Positions 37,477 through 47,096 of a stretch of 64,000 nucleotides of DNA are shown in pieces (position 1 is the stretch's first letter; every line of letters begins with the position of its first letter). The DNA is from Candidatus Tectimicrobiota bacterium (lineage in GTDB: Bacteria; Tectomicrobia; Entotheonellia; Entotheonellales; Entotheonellaceae), in contig BPKO01000004.1 of assembly GCA_026005175.1 (NCBI GenBank), positions 1 to 64,000 on the forward strand, given 5' to 3'. A model generated the notes under the pieces. It had not been told where the DNA came from. It searched no databases and saw nothing but the letters and a program-made list of their open reading frames with translations. A program made the position numbers and the translations under genes.

Positions 37477-37797
37477 GGCCGGCGGCGGCAGCGCCACCGG
37501 CTCGGCAGCATGCATGCTGTGCGCCGCTTCCTCGCCAGGTGGCGCCATGCCCTGTCAGCAGCCCTCCCGCCCTACCCTCCTGGGCCAGTCGACGCCACTT
37601 TCCCCACCTCGCCATATGTGCTCAGCCACCCAGAGCCGCATCGCTGGCACCGCTGCGCCGCCAAAAACGCATTTTTTGCAACGGAGGTCTTGACGTCTGG
37701 CAAAGAGAATGTAGAATCTAGAGCAAAACCGGGAGTCTCACCGGCAAGGAGGAGGCAAAGGTCCGACTCTCACCTCTGAAAACAGGGAGGCGAGCCT
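37477..37797 (+). promoter_or_regulatory. Intergenic region with the HU promoter
   Basis: No gene is seen in these 320 bp. A good sigma-70 promoter lies at 37690-37717: TTGACG, 16 bases, TAGAAT. It would give a leader of about 75 bases before the HU ATG at 37798, with GGGAGG as ribosome binding site. The rest shows nothing recognisable. Confidence 0.65.
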
Positions 37798-38076
37798 ATG
37801 ACCAAAGCGGAATTTGTGGACCAGGTTGCCAAGTCCACGAAGACGGTGAACCTGAGCAAGAAAGCTGCCAGCGAGCTGATCGACAACGTGTTCGACGCCC
37901 TTGCTAAGGCCATCAAAAAAGATGGCCGCTTTTCGTATCCGGGCTTCGGCACCTTCACCGTCAAGCGCCGCGCCGCACGCAAGGGCCGCAACCCGCGTAC
38001 CGGCGCCGAGATCCGCATCAAGGCCAGCAAGACGGTGGGCTTCAAGCCGGCGCCCAGCCTGAAGAAGACCCTGTAG
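37798..38076 (+). CDS. HU family DNA-binding protein
   Basis: This 92-residue histone-like protein bends and compacts DNA. It starts MTKAEFVDQVAKSTK, has the dimer helices, and the DNA-binding arm with GFGTFTVKRRAARKGRNP (the RNP at the arm tip) and a VGFKPAPSLKKTL end, as in HupB. It is monocistronic, between its own promoter and a strong terminator. It also resembles IHF subunits in length; the arm favours HU. Confidence 0.95.
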   Translation: MTKAEFVDQVAKSTKTVNLSKKAASELIDNVFDALAKAIKKDGRFSYPGFGTFTVKRRAARKGRNPRTGAEIRIKASKTVGFKPAPSLKKTL

Positions 38077-38085
38077 CTCTCCTAC

Positions 38086-38119
38086 CCCCCGGGGCTCCAG
38101 GCCCCGGGGGATTTTTTTT
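38086..38119 (+). terminator. Strong rho-independent terminator of HU
   Basis: CCCCCGGGGC (38086-38095), loop TCCAG, GCCCCGGGGG (38101-38110) form a perfect 10-bp GC stem, followed by A and eight T (38112-38119). It is ten bases after the HU stop. Confidence 0.93.
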
Positions 38120-38270
38120 CTTCCGCCACGGCGTGCGCGGGAGGCCGGCAAGGCCTTTTCCCGCCGAGGGGACCCGAGCACGCCATCGATGCCCGCTGCC
38201 GGCCGCCCCGCCCAGGGCGGCAAAGGGGGCTCTTCCTACACCGGGCGCAGGATTGCCGCCAGAGAGGATA

Positions 38271-38288
38271 CTAAGCACAAAGGCTTAG
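38271..38288. promoter_or_regulatory. Small inverted repeat upstream of the MFS gene
   Basis: CTAAGC (38271-38276), six-base loop, GCTTAG (38283-38288) lies about 70 bp before the MFS start. It may be an operator; no -35/-10 pair is clear. The rest of 38120-38355 is non-coding. Confidence 0.25.
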
Positions 38289-38355
38289 CTGCGGCAGACC
38301 GCACTGTCACTGGTTCTGTGGTAGCATAAGGAGTCGCTTGGGAGGAGCCGGTGCC

Positions 38356-39574
38356 GTGCTGCGGTCTGCGCGCGTTTTTTACGGCTGGGTGGTGGTGGCC
38401 TGTGCTTGCCTGGTGATGCTGCTGGCTTACGGCGCCCAGTACTCGTTTGGGGTCTTTTTCAGCGCCATGCTGGCCGAGCTGGGCTGGAGCCGCGCCGGCC
38501 CTGGCGGGAGCCTTTTCGCTTTACAGCCTGGTCTACATCGGTCTGAGCTCCTGGAGTGGTCGCCTTACCGACCGCCTGGGGCCGCGGTGGGTGGTGGCGC
38601 TCGGGGGGCTGTTTCTGGGCGGCGGCATGGTGCTGGTGAGCCGCGTGCACACCCCCTGGCAGTTTTACCTCGCCTACGGGCTGGTGGCCGGCATCGGCAT
38701 GAGTGCGGCCTACGTGCCCTGCAACGCCACGGTGGTCAAGTGGTTCGTGCGCCGCCGCAGCCTGGCCCTGGGCCTCACCGGCAGCGGCGCCAGCCTCGGC
38801 ATCGCTGCTTTCCCGCCGCTCAGCGAGGCCCTCATTGCCCGCTACGGCTGGCGCACCACGTATCTGCTCTTCGGCCTGATGGTGCTTGGCTGCCTCAACC
38901 TGCTGGCGTGCTTCCTGGTGCGCGACCCGGAAGCGCTGGGGCTGCACCCTGACGGCGAGCACGATGCCGACCCGCGGCCGGTGGCCGCGCAGGAAGCAGC
39001 CTGGACGCCACGCCAGGCCCTGCGCAGCCGGCCGTTCTGGCTGCTGAGCGGGGTCATGGTGCTGTCGCTGAGCACTATTCCTTCGGCGTACGTCCACCTG
39101 CCCCAGCACGCCGCCGACCTGGGCCTGGGCGTGCCGCGCTCGACGTTCATTATGCTGGTGGGGCTGAGCGCGCTGCTGGGCAACTTGCTGCTGGGGCGCC
39201 TGGCAGCCTGGCTGACGCGGCGCGGCGCCCTGCTTTTCTCCCTGAGCCTGGGGACGCTCGCCTTTGGCGGCTTCAGCGTGGCGCGCAGCGCGCTTCTGCT
39301 CTATGCCGCGGCCGCGGCGTTTGGCTTTTACTACGGCACGTATGCCAGCCTCTTTCCCGCCGTGGTGGGCGACTTCTTCGGCCGCCAGCACGCCGGCACC
39401 CTTACCGGCCTCAGCTTCGCCCTGGGCAGCGTTGCTTCGGCCATCGGGCCGGCGGCCATGGGGCTCGTTGCCGACCGCAGCGGCCACTACCTGCCCGCAT
39501 TTCTTGGCGGCACGGCGATCAACGCCCTGGCCACCGGCCTGTTTGTCCTGGCGCGGCCGCCGCAGCGCCGCTAG
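38356..39574 (+). CDS. MFS transporter (oxalate/formate antiporter-like), with a frameshift
   Basis: A twelve-helix major facilitator, about 405 residues after correction. The N-terminus VFYGWVVVACACLVML starts the first helix; the frame breaks in GGCCCTGGCGGG (about 38497-38508). Dropping one C gives RAGLAGAFSLYSLVYIGL. GRLTDRLGPRWVV is the conserved loop 2-3 motif. The wording FYGWxVVA and AGxGMSAAYVPCNATVVKWF is common in monocarboxylate/oxalate antiporter-type MFS proteins. GTG at 38356 follows GGAGGAG. It overlaps the convergent gamma-glutamyltransferase by 4 bp. Confidence 0.87.
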
Positions 39575-41196
39575 TAGCCGATGGCGCAGCCGTCCTTGCG
39601 GGGGTCGCTGCCGCCGTGTAGCACGCCGCGCGCCCCGTCGATGAGGATGGCCTGCCCGCCGCCGTAAGGCGTGCCCGGCGGCAGCTCGCCGTAGGGCAAG
39701 AGCTCGTGCCCCATGGCCGCGAGTGCGCGGCGCACTTCCTGGGAGATAGCGCGCTCGAGGGCCACGCGGCGCCCGCCCAGCACGCGGTAGCGCGGCGCCT
39801 CCAGCGCCTCCTGCACGTTCATGTCGAAGTCGATGAGGTTGACCAGCACCTGCACGTGGCCCTGCGCCTGCATGTCGCCGCCCATGACGCCGTAGCACAG
39901 CCACGGCCGCCCGTCTTTGAGCACCATGGCGGGAATCAGGGTGTGCAGCGGCCGCTTGCCCGGCGCCAAGGCGTTGGGGTGCTCGGGGTCGGCAACGAAG
40001 CCGGCGCCGCGGTTGTGCAGGCAGATGCCGGTGTCTCCGGCCACCACCCCCGAGCCAAAGCCCATGAACAGGCTGTGGATGAGCGATACCACATTGCGCT
40101 CGCGGTCGACGCAGGCCACGTACACGGTGTTGCCAAAGGCGGCGGGGTCGCCGGGGCCAAAGTCGCCGGCACGCCGAGGCGAAATTTCCTGCCGCCGCTG
40201 CGCGGCGTACGCCTTGGCGAGCAGACCGGCCACGGGCACTGCCGCGCAAGCAGGATCGGCCACGTAGCGGTTGCGGTCAGCCAGGGCGAGCTTGGTGGCC
40301 TCGATGAGAAGGTGGTAGTAAGCCGGCGAGCCGTACGTCATGGCCGCCAGCTCGAAGCCCTCAAGAAGGTTGAGGGCCAAAAGGGCGGCCACGCCCTGGG
40401 TGTTGGGCGGCAGCTCGAGCACCGTATAGCCGCGGTAGGTGGTGCCGATAGGCTCGACCCACTCGCTGGTGTGGGTGGCAAAGTCCTCCAGGGTAAGAAA
40501 GCCGCCGTTTTCTTGCACGAACTGCACGATGCGGCGGGCCAGCTCGCCGCGATAGAAGACCTCACGCCCGCCGGCGGCCAGCAGGCGCAGGGTGCGCGCC
40601 AGCTCGGGCTGGCGGTGGACGTCGCCAGGGCGCGGCGCCTTGCCGTCAATCAGGTACGTGCGAGCGCTGGTGGGGTACTGCGACAGCAGCGGTACGGCCT
40701 GCTGCCACTGCGCAGCGATGATCTCGCTCACCGGAAAGCCTTCACTGGCGTAGTAAATCGCCGGCTCGAAGAGGGCGGCAAACGGCAGGCGGCCGTGGCG
40801 CTGGTGCGCTTCCCAGAAGGCATCGATGGCCCCGGGCACGGTGACCGAGGCCAGGCCGCGCTGGGGAATGCCGTGGATGCCCCGCTGCCGCAGCGCCTCC
40901 AGGGTAAGCTGGCGCGGGCAGCGGCCGCTGCCGTTGAGGCCGTAAATGCGATCGTCGGCGGCGCTGTAGTAAAGCAAAAAGGCGTCGCCGCCGATGCCCG
41001 TGGACATCGGCTCCACCACGCTCAAAGTCAGCGCCGTGGCAATGGCGGCGTCGAGGGCATTGCCGCCCTGCTTGAGAATGCTCACCCCGGCCTCGACGGC
41101 CAGCGGCTGGCTGGTAGCCACCATGCCCTGGCAGGCCATGACCACCGAGCGCTGCGCGGCAACCCCCGCCCGCTCGAGGCGACAGGTGTCAAACAT
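39571..41196 (-). CDS. Gamma-glutamyltransferase family protein
   Basis: This 541-residue Ntn-hydrolase precursor self-cleaves into two subunits. The nucleophile Thr is in FGNTVYVACVDR (about 360), where the small subunit begins. The large subunit shows GGNALDAAIATALTLSVVEPMSTGIGG in two parts (GGNALDAAIATAL, PMSTGIGGDAF). PYGGGQAILID and HGGSDPRKDGCAIGY are near the end. There is no signal peptide, so it is probably a cytoplasmic GGT or cephalosporin acylase-like enzyme. An in-frame ATG inside at MACQGMVATSQP is a possible alternative start. Confidence 0.9.
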   Translation of the reverse strand: MFDTCRLERAGVAAQRSVVMACQGMVATSQPLAVEAGVSILKQGGNALDAAIATALTLSVVEPMSTGIGGDAFLLYYSAADDRIYGLNGSGRCPRQLTLEALRQRGIHGIPQRGLASVTVPGAIDAFWEAHQRHGRLPFAALFEPAIYYASEGFPVSEIIAAQWQQAVPLLSQYPTSARTYLIDGKAPRPGDVHRQPELARTLRLLAAGGREVFYRGELARRIVQFVQENGGFLTLEDFATHTSEWVEPIGTTYRGYTVLELPPNTQGVAALLALNLLEGFELAAMTYGSPAYYHLLIEATKLALADRNRYVADPACAAVPVAGLLAKAYAAQRRQEISPRRAGDFGPGDPAAFGNTVYVACVDRERNVVSLIHSLFMGFGSGVVAGDTGICLHNRGAGFVADPEHPNALAPGKRPLHTLIPAMVLKDGRPWLCYGVMGGDMQAQGHVQVLVNLIDFDMNVQEALEAPRYRVLGGRRVALERAISQEVRRALAAMGHELLPYGELPPGTPYGGGQAILIDGARGVLHGGSDPRKDGCAIGY

Positions 41197-41210
41197 GCCT
41201 CATCCTCCTT

Positions 41211-42023
41211 TTATCCTTGCTGGCGCAGGCGCTCCCAGAGGGCGTCGAGCTCCGCCAGGCTGGCCTCGTCAACGCGGCGCCCCTGGCGCGCCAGTTCGGC
41301 TTCGATGGCGCGAAAGCGGCGCTCGAACTTGGCAATGGCCTGACGTAGCGCTCCCTCGGCGTCAAGGCGCAGGAAGCGCGCCAGGTTCACCAGGCTGAAG
41401 AGGAGGTCGCCAAACTCCTCGGCCACCGCCGCCGCGTCCCCGGCGTCGCAGGCGGCGCGCAGCTCGGCCAGCTCTTCGCCCACCTTGGCCCACACCTCCT
41501 CCAGGCGCTCCCAGTCAAAGCCCACCGCCGCCGCTTTCTCCTGCACCCGCTGCGCCCGCGTCAGGGCCGGCAGCTGGCGCGGCACGCCGTCGAGCAGCGA
41601 CGTCCGCCCCTTTTCGCGCTGCTTGGCCGTCTCCCAGCGCTGCCGTGCCTCGGCAGGCCCCGCCGCTGCGGCGTCGCCAAAGACGTGGGGGTGGCGGCGC
41701 ACCAGCTTGTCGGCGACGCGCTGCAGGCAGTCGGCAATGGTAAACTGCCCCTGCTCCTGGGCCAGGCGCGCCTGGAAGACGACGTGCAGCAGCACGTCGC
41801 CCAGCTCTTCCTGAAGGGCCTGCGGCCGCTCCGCTTCGATGCTCTCGATGACTTCGTACACTTCTTCAAGAAAGTATGGCAGCAGGCTGCGCGGCGTCTG
41901 GGCACGGTCCCAGGGGCAGCCGCCGGGCGAGCGCAGGCGGTCGACGGTGTCGAGGAGCCGCACAAAGCGCTGCGCCACATCGGGCGGCCGCGCCAGCGGC
42001 GCGGCTTTGGGTTCGCTGTCCAT
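41211..42023 (-). CDS. mazG: Nucleoside triphosphate pyrophosphohydrolase MazG
   Basis: This 270-residue protein carries two MazG repeats. The N-terminal one has CPWDRAQTPRSL, EEVYEVIESIE and EELGDVLLHVVFQ (EExxE...ExxD Mg ligands). The C-terminal one has KVGEELAELRAA and EEFGDLLFSLVNLARF. It hydrolyses non-canonical or excess NTPs and can lower alarmone-driven toxin action. The ATG at 42023 has GGAGGAAG upstream. It is 14 bp after the gamma-glutamyltransferase start, same strand. Confidence 0.94.
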   Translation of the reverse strand: MDSEPKAAPLARPPDVAQRFVRLLDTVDRLRSPGGCPWDRAQTPRSLLPYFLEEVYEVIESIEAERPQALQEELGDVLLHVVFQARLAQEQGQFTIADCLQRVADKLVRRHPHVFGDAAAAGPAEARQRWETAKQREKGRTSLLDGVPRQLPALTRAQRVQEKAAAVGFDWERLEEVWAKVGEELAELRAACDAGDAAAVAEEFGDLLFSLVNLARFLRLDAEGALRQAIAKFERRFRAIEAELARQGRRVDEASLAELDALWERLRQQG

Positions 42024-42075
42024 TGGCTTCCTCCGCCTCGAGCTCCGCTTATCACAATATAGCACAGGGCGCGAC

Positions 42076-43902
42076 TCAGGCTGCGCGGCGCAGGCGCGCC
42101 AGCACGGCTTTGGCCTGCGCCGGCACGGCGGTAAAGCGCAGGCGCACGCCACCCTGCTCCACAGGCGCCACGGCGCGGGCGTATACTTCCAGCTCCCCGG
42201 CCTCGGCCGCGGTAAAGCGCAGCAGCACGGTGCTGGGCACGGGCAGCGTGCCTTCCAGCGCCACCTCGGCGGCCGTGGCGCCAAGCCGCAGCAGCCGCCC
42301 CGCCACGCCAGTGGCCGCCACCGCTTTGTCTTCAACGGGGAAGCAAGTCACCGGCAGCGGCGGGTCGACCGCCACCAGCGGCGCGGCGGCGGCTTCGGGC
42401 ACCTCGCCGGCATAGGCGCCGCCGATGCCGGCCACGTCGTACAGCGTCAGGGGCGCCTCCAGGCCCTTGAACTGCACCTGCAGCGTGCCGCGCACCTGCA
42501 CCAGGTGGCGCACGCGCTCGTACGTGCTGGGGCTGATGAGAATCTGGCCGTCCACGGTGTAGGATTCGATGCGGTAGGCAACGTTAATGGCGCTGCCCAC
42601 GGCACCATACTTGGCGCGCTTTTCCGAGCCGATGTTGCCCACCACCACCTCGCCGGTGTTGATGCCAATACCCATGGCCAGCTCGGGCAAGCCCAGGCGG
42701 CGGTGCTCGGCGTTGAGGGCCTGCAGGGCCTGCTGCATGGCCACGGCGCAGGCCACGGCACGCTCGGGATCGTCGGTCGCTGCCAGCGGCGCCCCGAAGA
42801 AAGCGAGGATGCCGTCGCCCTGGAACTCGTCGACGGTGCCGCGGTAGTGGGCCAGGGTGTCCACCATGCGCTCCAGGTAGCGGTTGAGCAGCGCGATGAC
42901 TTCCTGCGGCGGCAAGGCCGCAGCCAGCGCCGTAAAGCCGCGCAGGTCGGCCACCAAAAAGGTCACCTCGCGCAGCTCCCCGCCCAGCTTCAGGGCCTCG
43001 GGGGAGCTGAGCAGCGCTTCGGCCACTTCCTGACTGAGGTAGCGGCCAAAGGTGTCGCGGATGAAGTCCCGCTGCCGCAGTCCCTCAAGCATGGTGGCAA
43101 AGGCCGCCGCCAGGCGCCCGACTTCGTCGCGGCGCCGCACCGCCGGCAGCGGCACGTGCAGGTCGCCGCGCGCCACGGCTCCCGCCGCGGCGGTGAGGGC
43201 CCGCAGGGGGCGCAGCAGGCGGGCCGAGAGGAGGCCGAAGAGGGCAAGGCCGACGGCGACGATGGCGGCGGTGAGGCCGACCACTTTCAGGGTCTTGGCG
43301 CGCACCGCCGCCGCCACCGGGTTGGCAAACTTGTTGAGCATGAGGATGGCCACCACCTTGCCCTCGTGCTTGAGCGGCGCGTTGATTTGCAAGAACTGGT
43401 CGAAGACGTATTCGCCCACGCGGCCGCCAAAGAGCTGGCTGTGCATCATCTCGCCGCGCTCCCAGGTGTCGTTGGTGGCCTTGTAGGTGGCGGGAAACCA
43501 GGCATGAATGTGCACCGGCTGGCCGATGGCAAAGCCGCCGTGGCCGGCTGCCACGTAAGTGTAGCTGCCGTCTTCCTGGCGGCGCATGACGATGGCGTTG
43601 TCAACGCCAAATTCCTGCTTGATGCGGTTGAGAGTGCGCACGAGCTGGCGGTAGGCCGGCGTTTGCTTGTCCTCGGGCCGCCTGAGGGTGGTAATGGCCG
43701 GCACGTCGAGCCAGGAAGCGCCGCGCTCGGCAAAGAACTCCAGCCGCGAGGCCAGGTTCTGGATTTCGTACGCGCGGCTGTCCTGGTAGTAGCGCCAGGC
43801 CAGCGGCACCACGGCGACAAGCAGAATGAGCAAGAAAAGCAGCAGGTTTTTGACCACGATGGAGCAGTGGGGCAAGCGCCACCGCAACGGCAACCGCCTC
43901 AT
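42076..43902 (-). CDS. Membrane-bound class III adenylate/guanylate cyclase with HAMP
   Basis: A 608-residue cyclase. A transmembrane helix (about 18-36) and a second (about 205-228) flank a periplasmic sensor of some 165 residues. A HAMP linker (LLRPLRALTAAAGAVARGD) leads into the class III domain: VTFLVADLRGFTALA with the first metal Asp, GTVDEFQGDGILAFFGAP with the second, and GIGINTGEVVVGNIGS. A C-terminal domain of about 100 residues resembles PilZ but has no clear RxxxR. It probably makes cAMP in response to an external signal. It is divergent from the KaiC-like operon. Confidence 0.88.
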   Translation of the reverse strand: MRRLPLRWRLPHCSIVVKNLLLFLLILLVAVVPLAWRYYQDSRAYEIQNLASRLEFFAERGASWLDVPAITTLRRPEDKQTPAYRQLVRTLNRIKQEFGVDNAIVMRRQEDGSYTYVAAGHGGFAIGQPVHIHAWFPATYKATNDTWERGEMMHSQLFGGRVGEYVFDQFLQINAPLKHEGKVVAILMLNKFANPVAAAVRAKTLKVVGLTAAIVAVGLALFGLLSARLLRPLRALTAAAGAVARGDLHVPLPAVRRRDEVGRLAAAFATMLEGLRQRDFIRDTFGRYLSQEVAEALLSSPEALKLGGELREVTFLVADLRGFTALAAALPPQEVIALLNRYLERMVDTLAHYRGTVDEFQGDGILAFFGAPLAATDDPERAVACAVAMQQALQALNAEHRRLGLPELAMGIGINTGEVVVGNIGSEKRAKYGAVGSAINVAYRIESYTVDGQILISPSTYERVRHLVQVRGTLQVQFKGLEAPLTLYDVAGIGGAYAGEVPEAAAAPLVAVDPPLPVTCFPVEDKAVAATGVAGRLLRLGATAAEVALEGTLPVPSTVLLRFTAAEAGELEVYARAVAPVEQGGVRLRFTAVPAQAKAVLARLRRAA

Positions 43903-44079
43903 CTCCTTTCTCTCCGCATACCTCGGCCCGAGGGATCGGGACTTTTGTGAAGCATAACACCTGGCGTTTGGCGTTTCTTCCTTTTTTTCTTGCCACCCCA
44001 GGGGCAGCGGAGTATCATCAGCATCACGTCGCAGGAAGCCACGAGAAGCTTAGCCCGTCCGGAGTCCTCAGAGGGGACC

Positions 44080-45510
44080 ATGGCCAGCGAGCGTATCGCC
44101 ACCGGCGTTGCCGGACTGGACGAGGTCTTGCACGGCGGCTTGCTTCCCCGCCGCGCTTACCTGGTGCGCGGGGCGCCGGGGACGGGAAAGACGACGCTGG
44201 GCCTGCACTTTCTCACCGCCGGCGCGGCGGCCGGCGAGGCCACCCTGCTCATCAGCCTCGACGAGCCCGAAGAGCAGCTGCGCGACAACGCCACCCGCCT
44301 TGGCTTCGACCTGTCCCGTATCAGCCTCCTCGACCTGAGCCCGACGCCCGAATTCTTCACCCAGGTGGAAACTTACGACCTCTTTGCTCCCGCAGAAGTG
44401 GAGCGCGAACCCCTGGCCAAGACCATCACCGCGCGGGTAGAAGCCCTGCAGCCACAGCGGATCTTTATCGACGCCATGACGCAGCTGCGCTACCTGGCCC
44501 CCGACCCTTACCAGTTCCGCAAGCAGGTGCGCTCCCTCCTGCGCTTCCTGGTGCGCCAGGGAGCCACGGTGCTGTTTTCTTCCGAGGCAAGCCCGGAGGC
44601 GCCCGACCACGACCTGCAGTTTCTCAGCGACGGCATCCTCACCCTGGAGATGCGCCCGGAGGGCCGCTTCCTCCACGTCGTCAAGTTCCGCGGCTCGGAC
44701 TTCGCCCCCGGGCCGCACGCCCTGCGCCTGGACGCCCGCGGCCTGGAGGTGCTGCCGCGCCTGGTGCCGGAGGTCTTCGGCCGCCCCTTTGCCGCCGACT
44801 TGGTGCCCTCGGGGGTGCCGGAGCTGGACGAGCTCCTTGGTGGCGGCCTCGAGCGCGGTACGGTCGCCCTCATCAGCGGCCCTACCGGCGTGGGCAAGAC
44901 CACCCTGGGCATGCAGTTTGCCAAAGAAGCCGCCGGCCGCGGCGAGCGCACCGCCGTCTACCTGTTCGAAGAGCGTCTCGAGGCCCTGCTGCACCGCTGC
45001 CAGGCCATCGGCATTCCGGTGCACGCCATGGTGGAGCGCGGCACTCTGGCCGTGGTGCCGGTGGAGCCGCTGCGCCTCTCCCCGGACGAGCTGGCGCTGC
45101 GGGTGCGCCAGGAAGTGGAAGCGCAGGAAGCGCGGCTGGTGCTGCTCGACAGCCTTGCCGGCTACCGCCTGGCGCTGCGCGGCGGAGACTTGGAGTCCCA
45201 CCTGCATGCCCTGAGCCGCTACCTGAAGAACATGGGGGTCACGACGCTGCTGGTCAACGAGACGGAGGCCATTACTGGCGACTTCCAGGCCACGGAGGCC
45301 GGCCTCAGCCACCTGGCCGACACCCTTCTCTTCCTGCGCTACCTGGAAATCGACGGCGAGCTGCGCCGGGCTATCGGCGTGCTCAAAAAGCGCCTGGGCG
45401 ACTTCGAAAAGACGCTGCGCGAGTTCACCATCACGCGCTACGGCCTCCGCGTGGGGCCGCCGCTGCGCCACCTGCGCGGCATTCTGAGCGGCCTGCCGCA
45501 GGGAACCTGA
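44080..45510 (+). CDS. KaiC-like double-domain RecA ATPase
   Basis: This 476-residue protein has two KaiC-type ATPase domains. Walker A sites are GAPGTGKTT (31-39) and GPTGVGKTT (about 267-275), each followed by the paired carboxylates (ISLDEPEEQ; LFEERLEAL). Where cyanobacterial KaiC has the Ser431-Thr432 phosphosite before TDT, this protein has LSHLADT: the Ser is kept, the Thr is His. The C-terminal LREFTITRYGLRVG matches the KaiC end. No kaiA or kaiB is visible. It leads an operon with two histidine kinases, so signal transduction is more likely than a full clock. Start at the ATG at 44080 after GAGGGGACC. Confidence 0.9.
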   Translation: MASERIATGVAGLDEVLHGGLLPRRAYLVRGAPGTGKTTLGLHFLTAGAAAGEATLLISLDEPEEQLRDNATRLGFDLSRISLLDLSPTPEFFTQVETYDLFAPAEVEREPLAKTITARVEALQPQRIFIDAMTQLRYLAPDPYQFRKQVRSLLRFLVRQGATVLFSSEASPEAPDHDLQFLSDGILTLEMRPEGRFLHVVKFRGSDFAPGPHALRLDARGLEVLPRLVPEVFGRPFAADLVPSGVPELDELLGGGLERGTVALISGPTGVGKTTLGMQFAKEAAGRGERTAVYLFEERLEALLHRCQAIGIPVHAMVERGTLAVVPVEPLRLSPDELALRVRQEVEAQEARLVLLDSLAGYRLALRGGDLESHLHALSRYLKNMGVTTLLVNETEAITGDFQATEAGLSHLADTLLFLRYLEIDGELRRAIGVLKKRLGDFEKTLREFTITRYGLRVGPPLRHLRGILSGLPQGT

Positions 45511-45554
45511 GCCGTGACCGCGCCTGGTGCCCGCCCTGGTCGGAGAAGGCGATC

Positions 45555-47060
45555 GTGGAGCGCCTCCTGCTGATGCTGGAGCCGGGGGAAAACCGCCGCC
45601 TGCTCGAGGCGCTGCTGGCGCCGCGTTACGAGGTGCTGCTGGGCACAGACGCCGCGGCTTTGCAGCAGGCTTTCGACTTGCTCCTTCTCGACGGCGTCTC
45701 CCTGAAGCGCCTGCGCGCCGAGGTCGAGGCGCGCAGGGCGGCAGAGGCGCCGCTGCTCCTCCCCGTTCTCCTTCTTACCACCCGCCAGGAGGTAGGGCTG
45801 GCCACCGCGCACCTGTGGCAGACGGTGGACGAGGTGGTGCTGTTGCCGGTGGAGAAAATAGAACTGCTGGCCGGTCTCGAGGTTTGCCTGCGGGCGCGGC
45901 GCCTGTCGCGCGAGCAGGAGCAGCTGCGGCTGGCTCTGGCCGACTCCGAAGCGCGCTACCGCCAGCTGGTGGAAAACCCGCTGGTGGGGGCCTGGGAAGC
46001 CGACCTCGAAGGGCGCTATGTCTTCGTCAGCCGGCGCTTGGCAGAGATGGCCGGCTACACGCCCGAGGAGGTGCTCGGCATGTCGATGCTCGACCGCATT
46101 GCCCCGGAGCAGCGGCCGTGGCTGGCCGCGCGCCTGCAGCAGCGCCGCGCCGGCCAGCTGCCGCCCGACGTGGTGGAGGCGGAGCTGGTGCGCAAGGACG
46201 GCTCGCGCTTCACGGCCCTGGTGGCTCCGGCCACCCTCTATGACTCCCAGGGTCGGGTCAAGGGCTTCATTGGCCTCAAGCTCGACATCAGCGAACGCAA
46301 GCAGCTGGAGCAGGAGCTGGCCCGGCGCGTGCAGGAGCTGGAAGCCCTCAACCGGCAGCTGGCGGCAGCCAACGCCGACCTCGAGACGTACGCGCGCAGT
46401 ATCGCCCACGACCTGAGGGCGCCGCTGCGGGCCATTCAGGCCTTTGCCGCGGTGCTGCGCGACGAGTACGGGGCGGTGCTCGACGCCACGGGGCAGGACT
46501 ACGCACAGCGCATTGTCGCGGCCGCCGAGCGCCTCGACACCCTCATTGCCGACTTGCTGGCCTGGAGCCGGCTGGGCACGGCAGCGCTGGTGCCCGAGCC
46601 GGTGGCGCTGGCCGAGGTGGTCGACGAGGCGCAGCGGCTGCTGGCCGCAGAGATTGCAGCACGGCAGGCCGAAATCGCGGTGGCATTGCCCTTGCCGCGC
46701 GTGCGCGCCCACCGCGCCACTTTGCTGCAGGTGGTGCTCAACCTGCTCTCCAACGCCATCAAGTTCGTGGCCCCCGGCGTGCGGCCGCAGGTGCGCCTGT
46801 GGGCCGAGGCACGCCAGGGGCGGGTGCGGCTGTGGGTGGCCGACAACGGCATCGGCATTGCCCCGGAAGCTCAGGAACGCATTTTTGGTGTTTTCGAACG
46901 CCTGCACGGCATCGAGGCTTACCCCGGCACCGGCATGGGTCTGGCCATCGTGCGCAGAGCCATGGAGCGGCTGGGCGGCGCCGTGGGCGTGGAATCGGCG
47001 CCTGGAGAGGGCAGCCGCTTCTGGATCGAGCTGCCCCAGGCTGAAGAACCCGAGGCGTAA
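45555..47060 (+). CDS. Sensor histidine kinase with degenerate receiver and PAS domain
   Basis: About 501 residues. Residues 1-110 resemble a receiver fold (FDLLLLDGVSLKRL), but a normal acidic pocket is not seen at the N-terminus (VERLLLMLEPGEN). A PAS domain follows (about 130-255, EARYRQLVENPLVGAWEAD), then a coiled coil, the H-box SIAHDLRAPLRAIQAF, and the ATP-binding domain with LLSNAIKFV, VADNGIGI and GTGMGLAIV. GTG at 45555 follows GGAGAAGG; the frame stays open upstream through the KaiC-like gene but the kinase cannot start there. The gene is 44 bp after the KaiC-like gene. The layout resembles cyanobacteriochrome-type or KaiC-linked kinases. Confidence 0.86.
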   Translation: MERLLLMLEPGENRRLLEALLAPRYEVLLGTDAAALQQAFDLLLLDGVSLKRLRAEVEARRAAEAPLLLPVLLLTTRQEVGLATAHLWQTVDEVVLLPVEKIELLAGLEVCLRARRLSREQEQLRLALADSEARYRQLVENPLVGAWEADLEGRYVFVSRRLAEMAGYTPEEVLGMSMLDRIAPEQRPWLAARLQQRRAGQLPPDVVEAELVRKDGSRFTALVAPATLYDSQGRVKGFIGLKLDISERKQLEQELARRVQELEALNRQLAAANADLETYARSIAHDLRAPLRAIQAFAAVLRDEYGAVLDATGQDYAQRIVAAAERLDTLIADLLAWSRLGTAALVPEPVALAEVVDEAQRLLAAEIAARQAEIAVALPLPRVRAHRATLLQVVLNLLSNAIKFVAPGVRPQVRLWAEARQGRVRLWVADNGIGIAPEAQERIFGVFERLHGIEAYPGTGMGLAIVRRAMERLGGAVGVESAPGEGSRFWIELPQAEEPEA

Positions 47061-47096
47061 CGGCAGATGACCCCTGAGCCCGACGGAGAGCGGAGG

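Noticed and set aside
39706-41343. 545-residue plus-strand frame opposite the gamma-glutamyltransferase
   Set aside because: The minus-strand protein has the full Ntn-hydrolase pattern. The antisense frame has none.
41839-43950. 703-residue plus-strand open frame opposite the cyclase and mazG
   Set aside because: Shadow of two genes with intact catalytic motifs. Its product is His/Gly/Arg-rich low-complexity sequence.
44068-46907. Two long minus-strand frames opposite the KaiC-like and kinase genes
   Set aside because: Antisense to strongly conserved ATPase and kinase domains.
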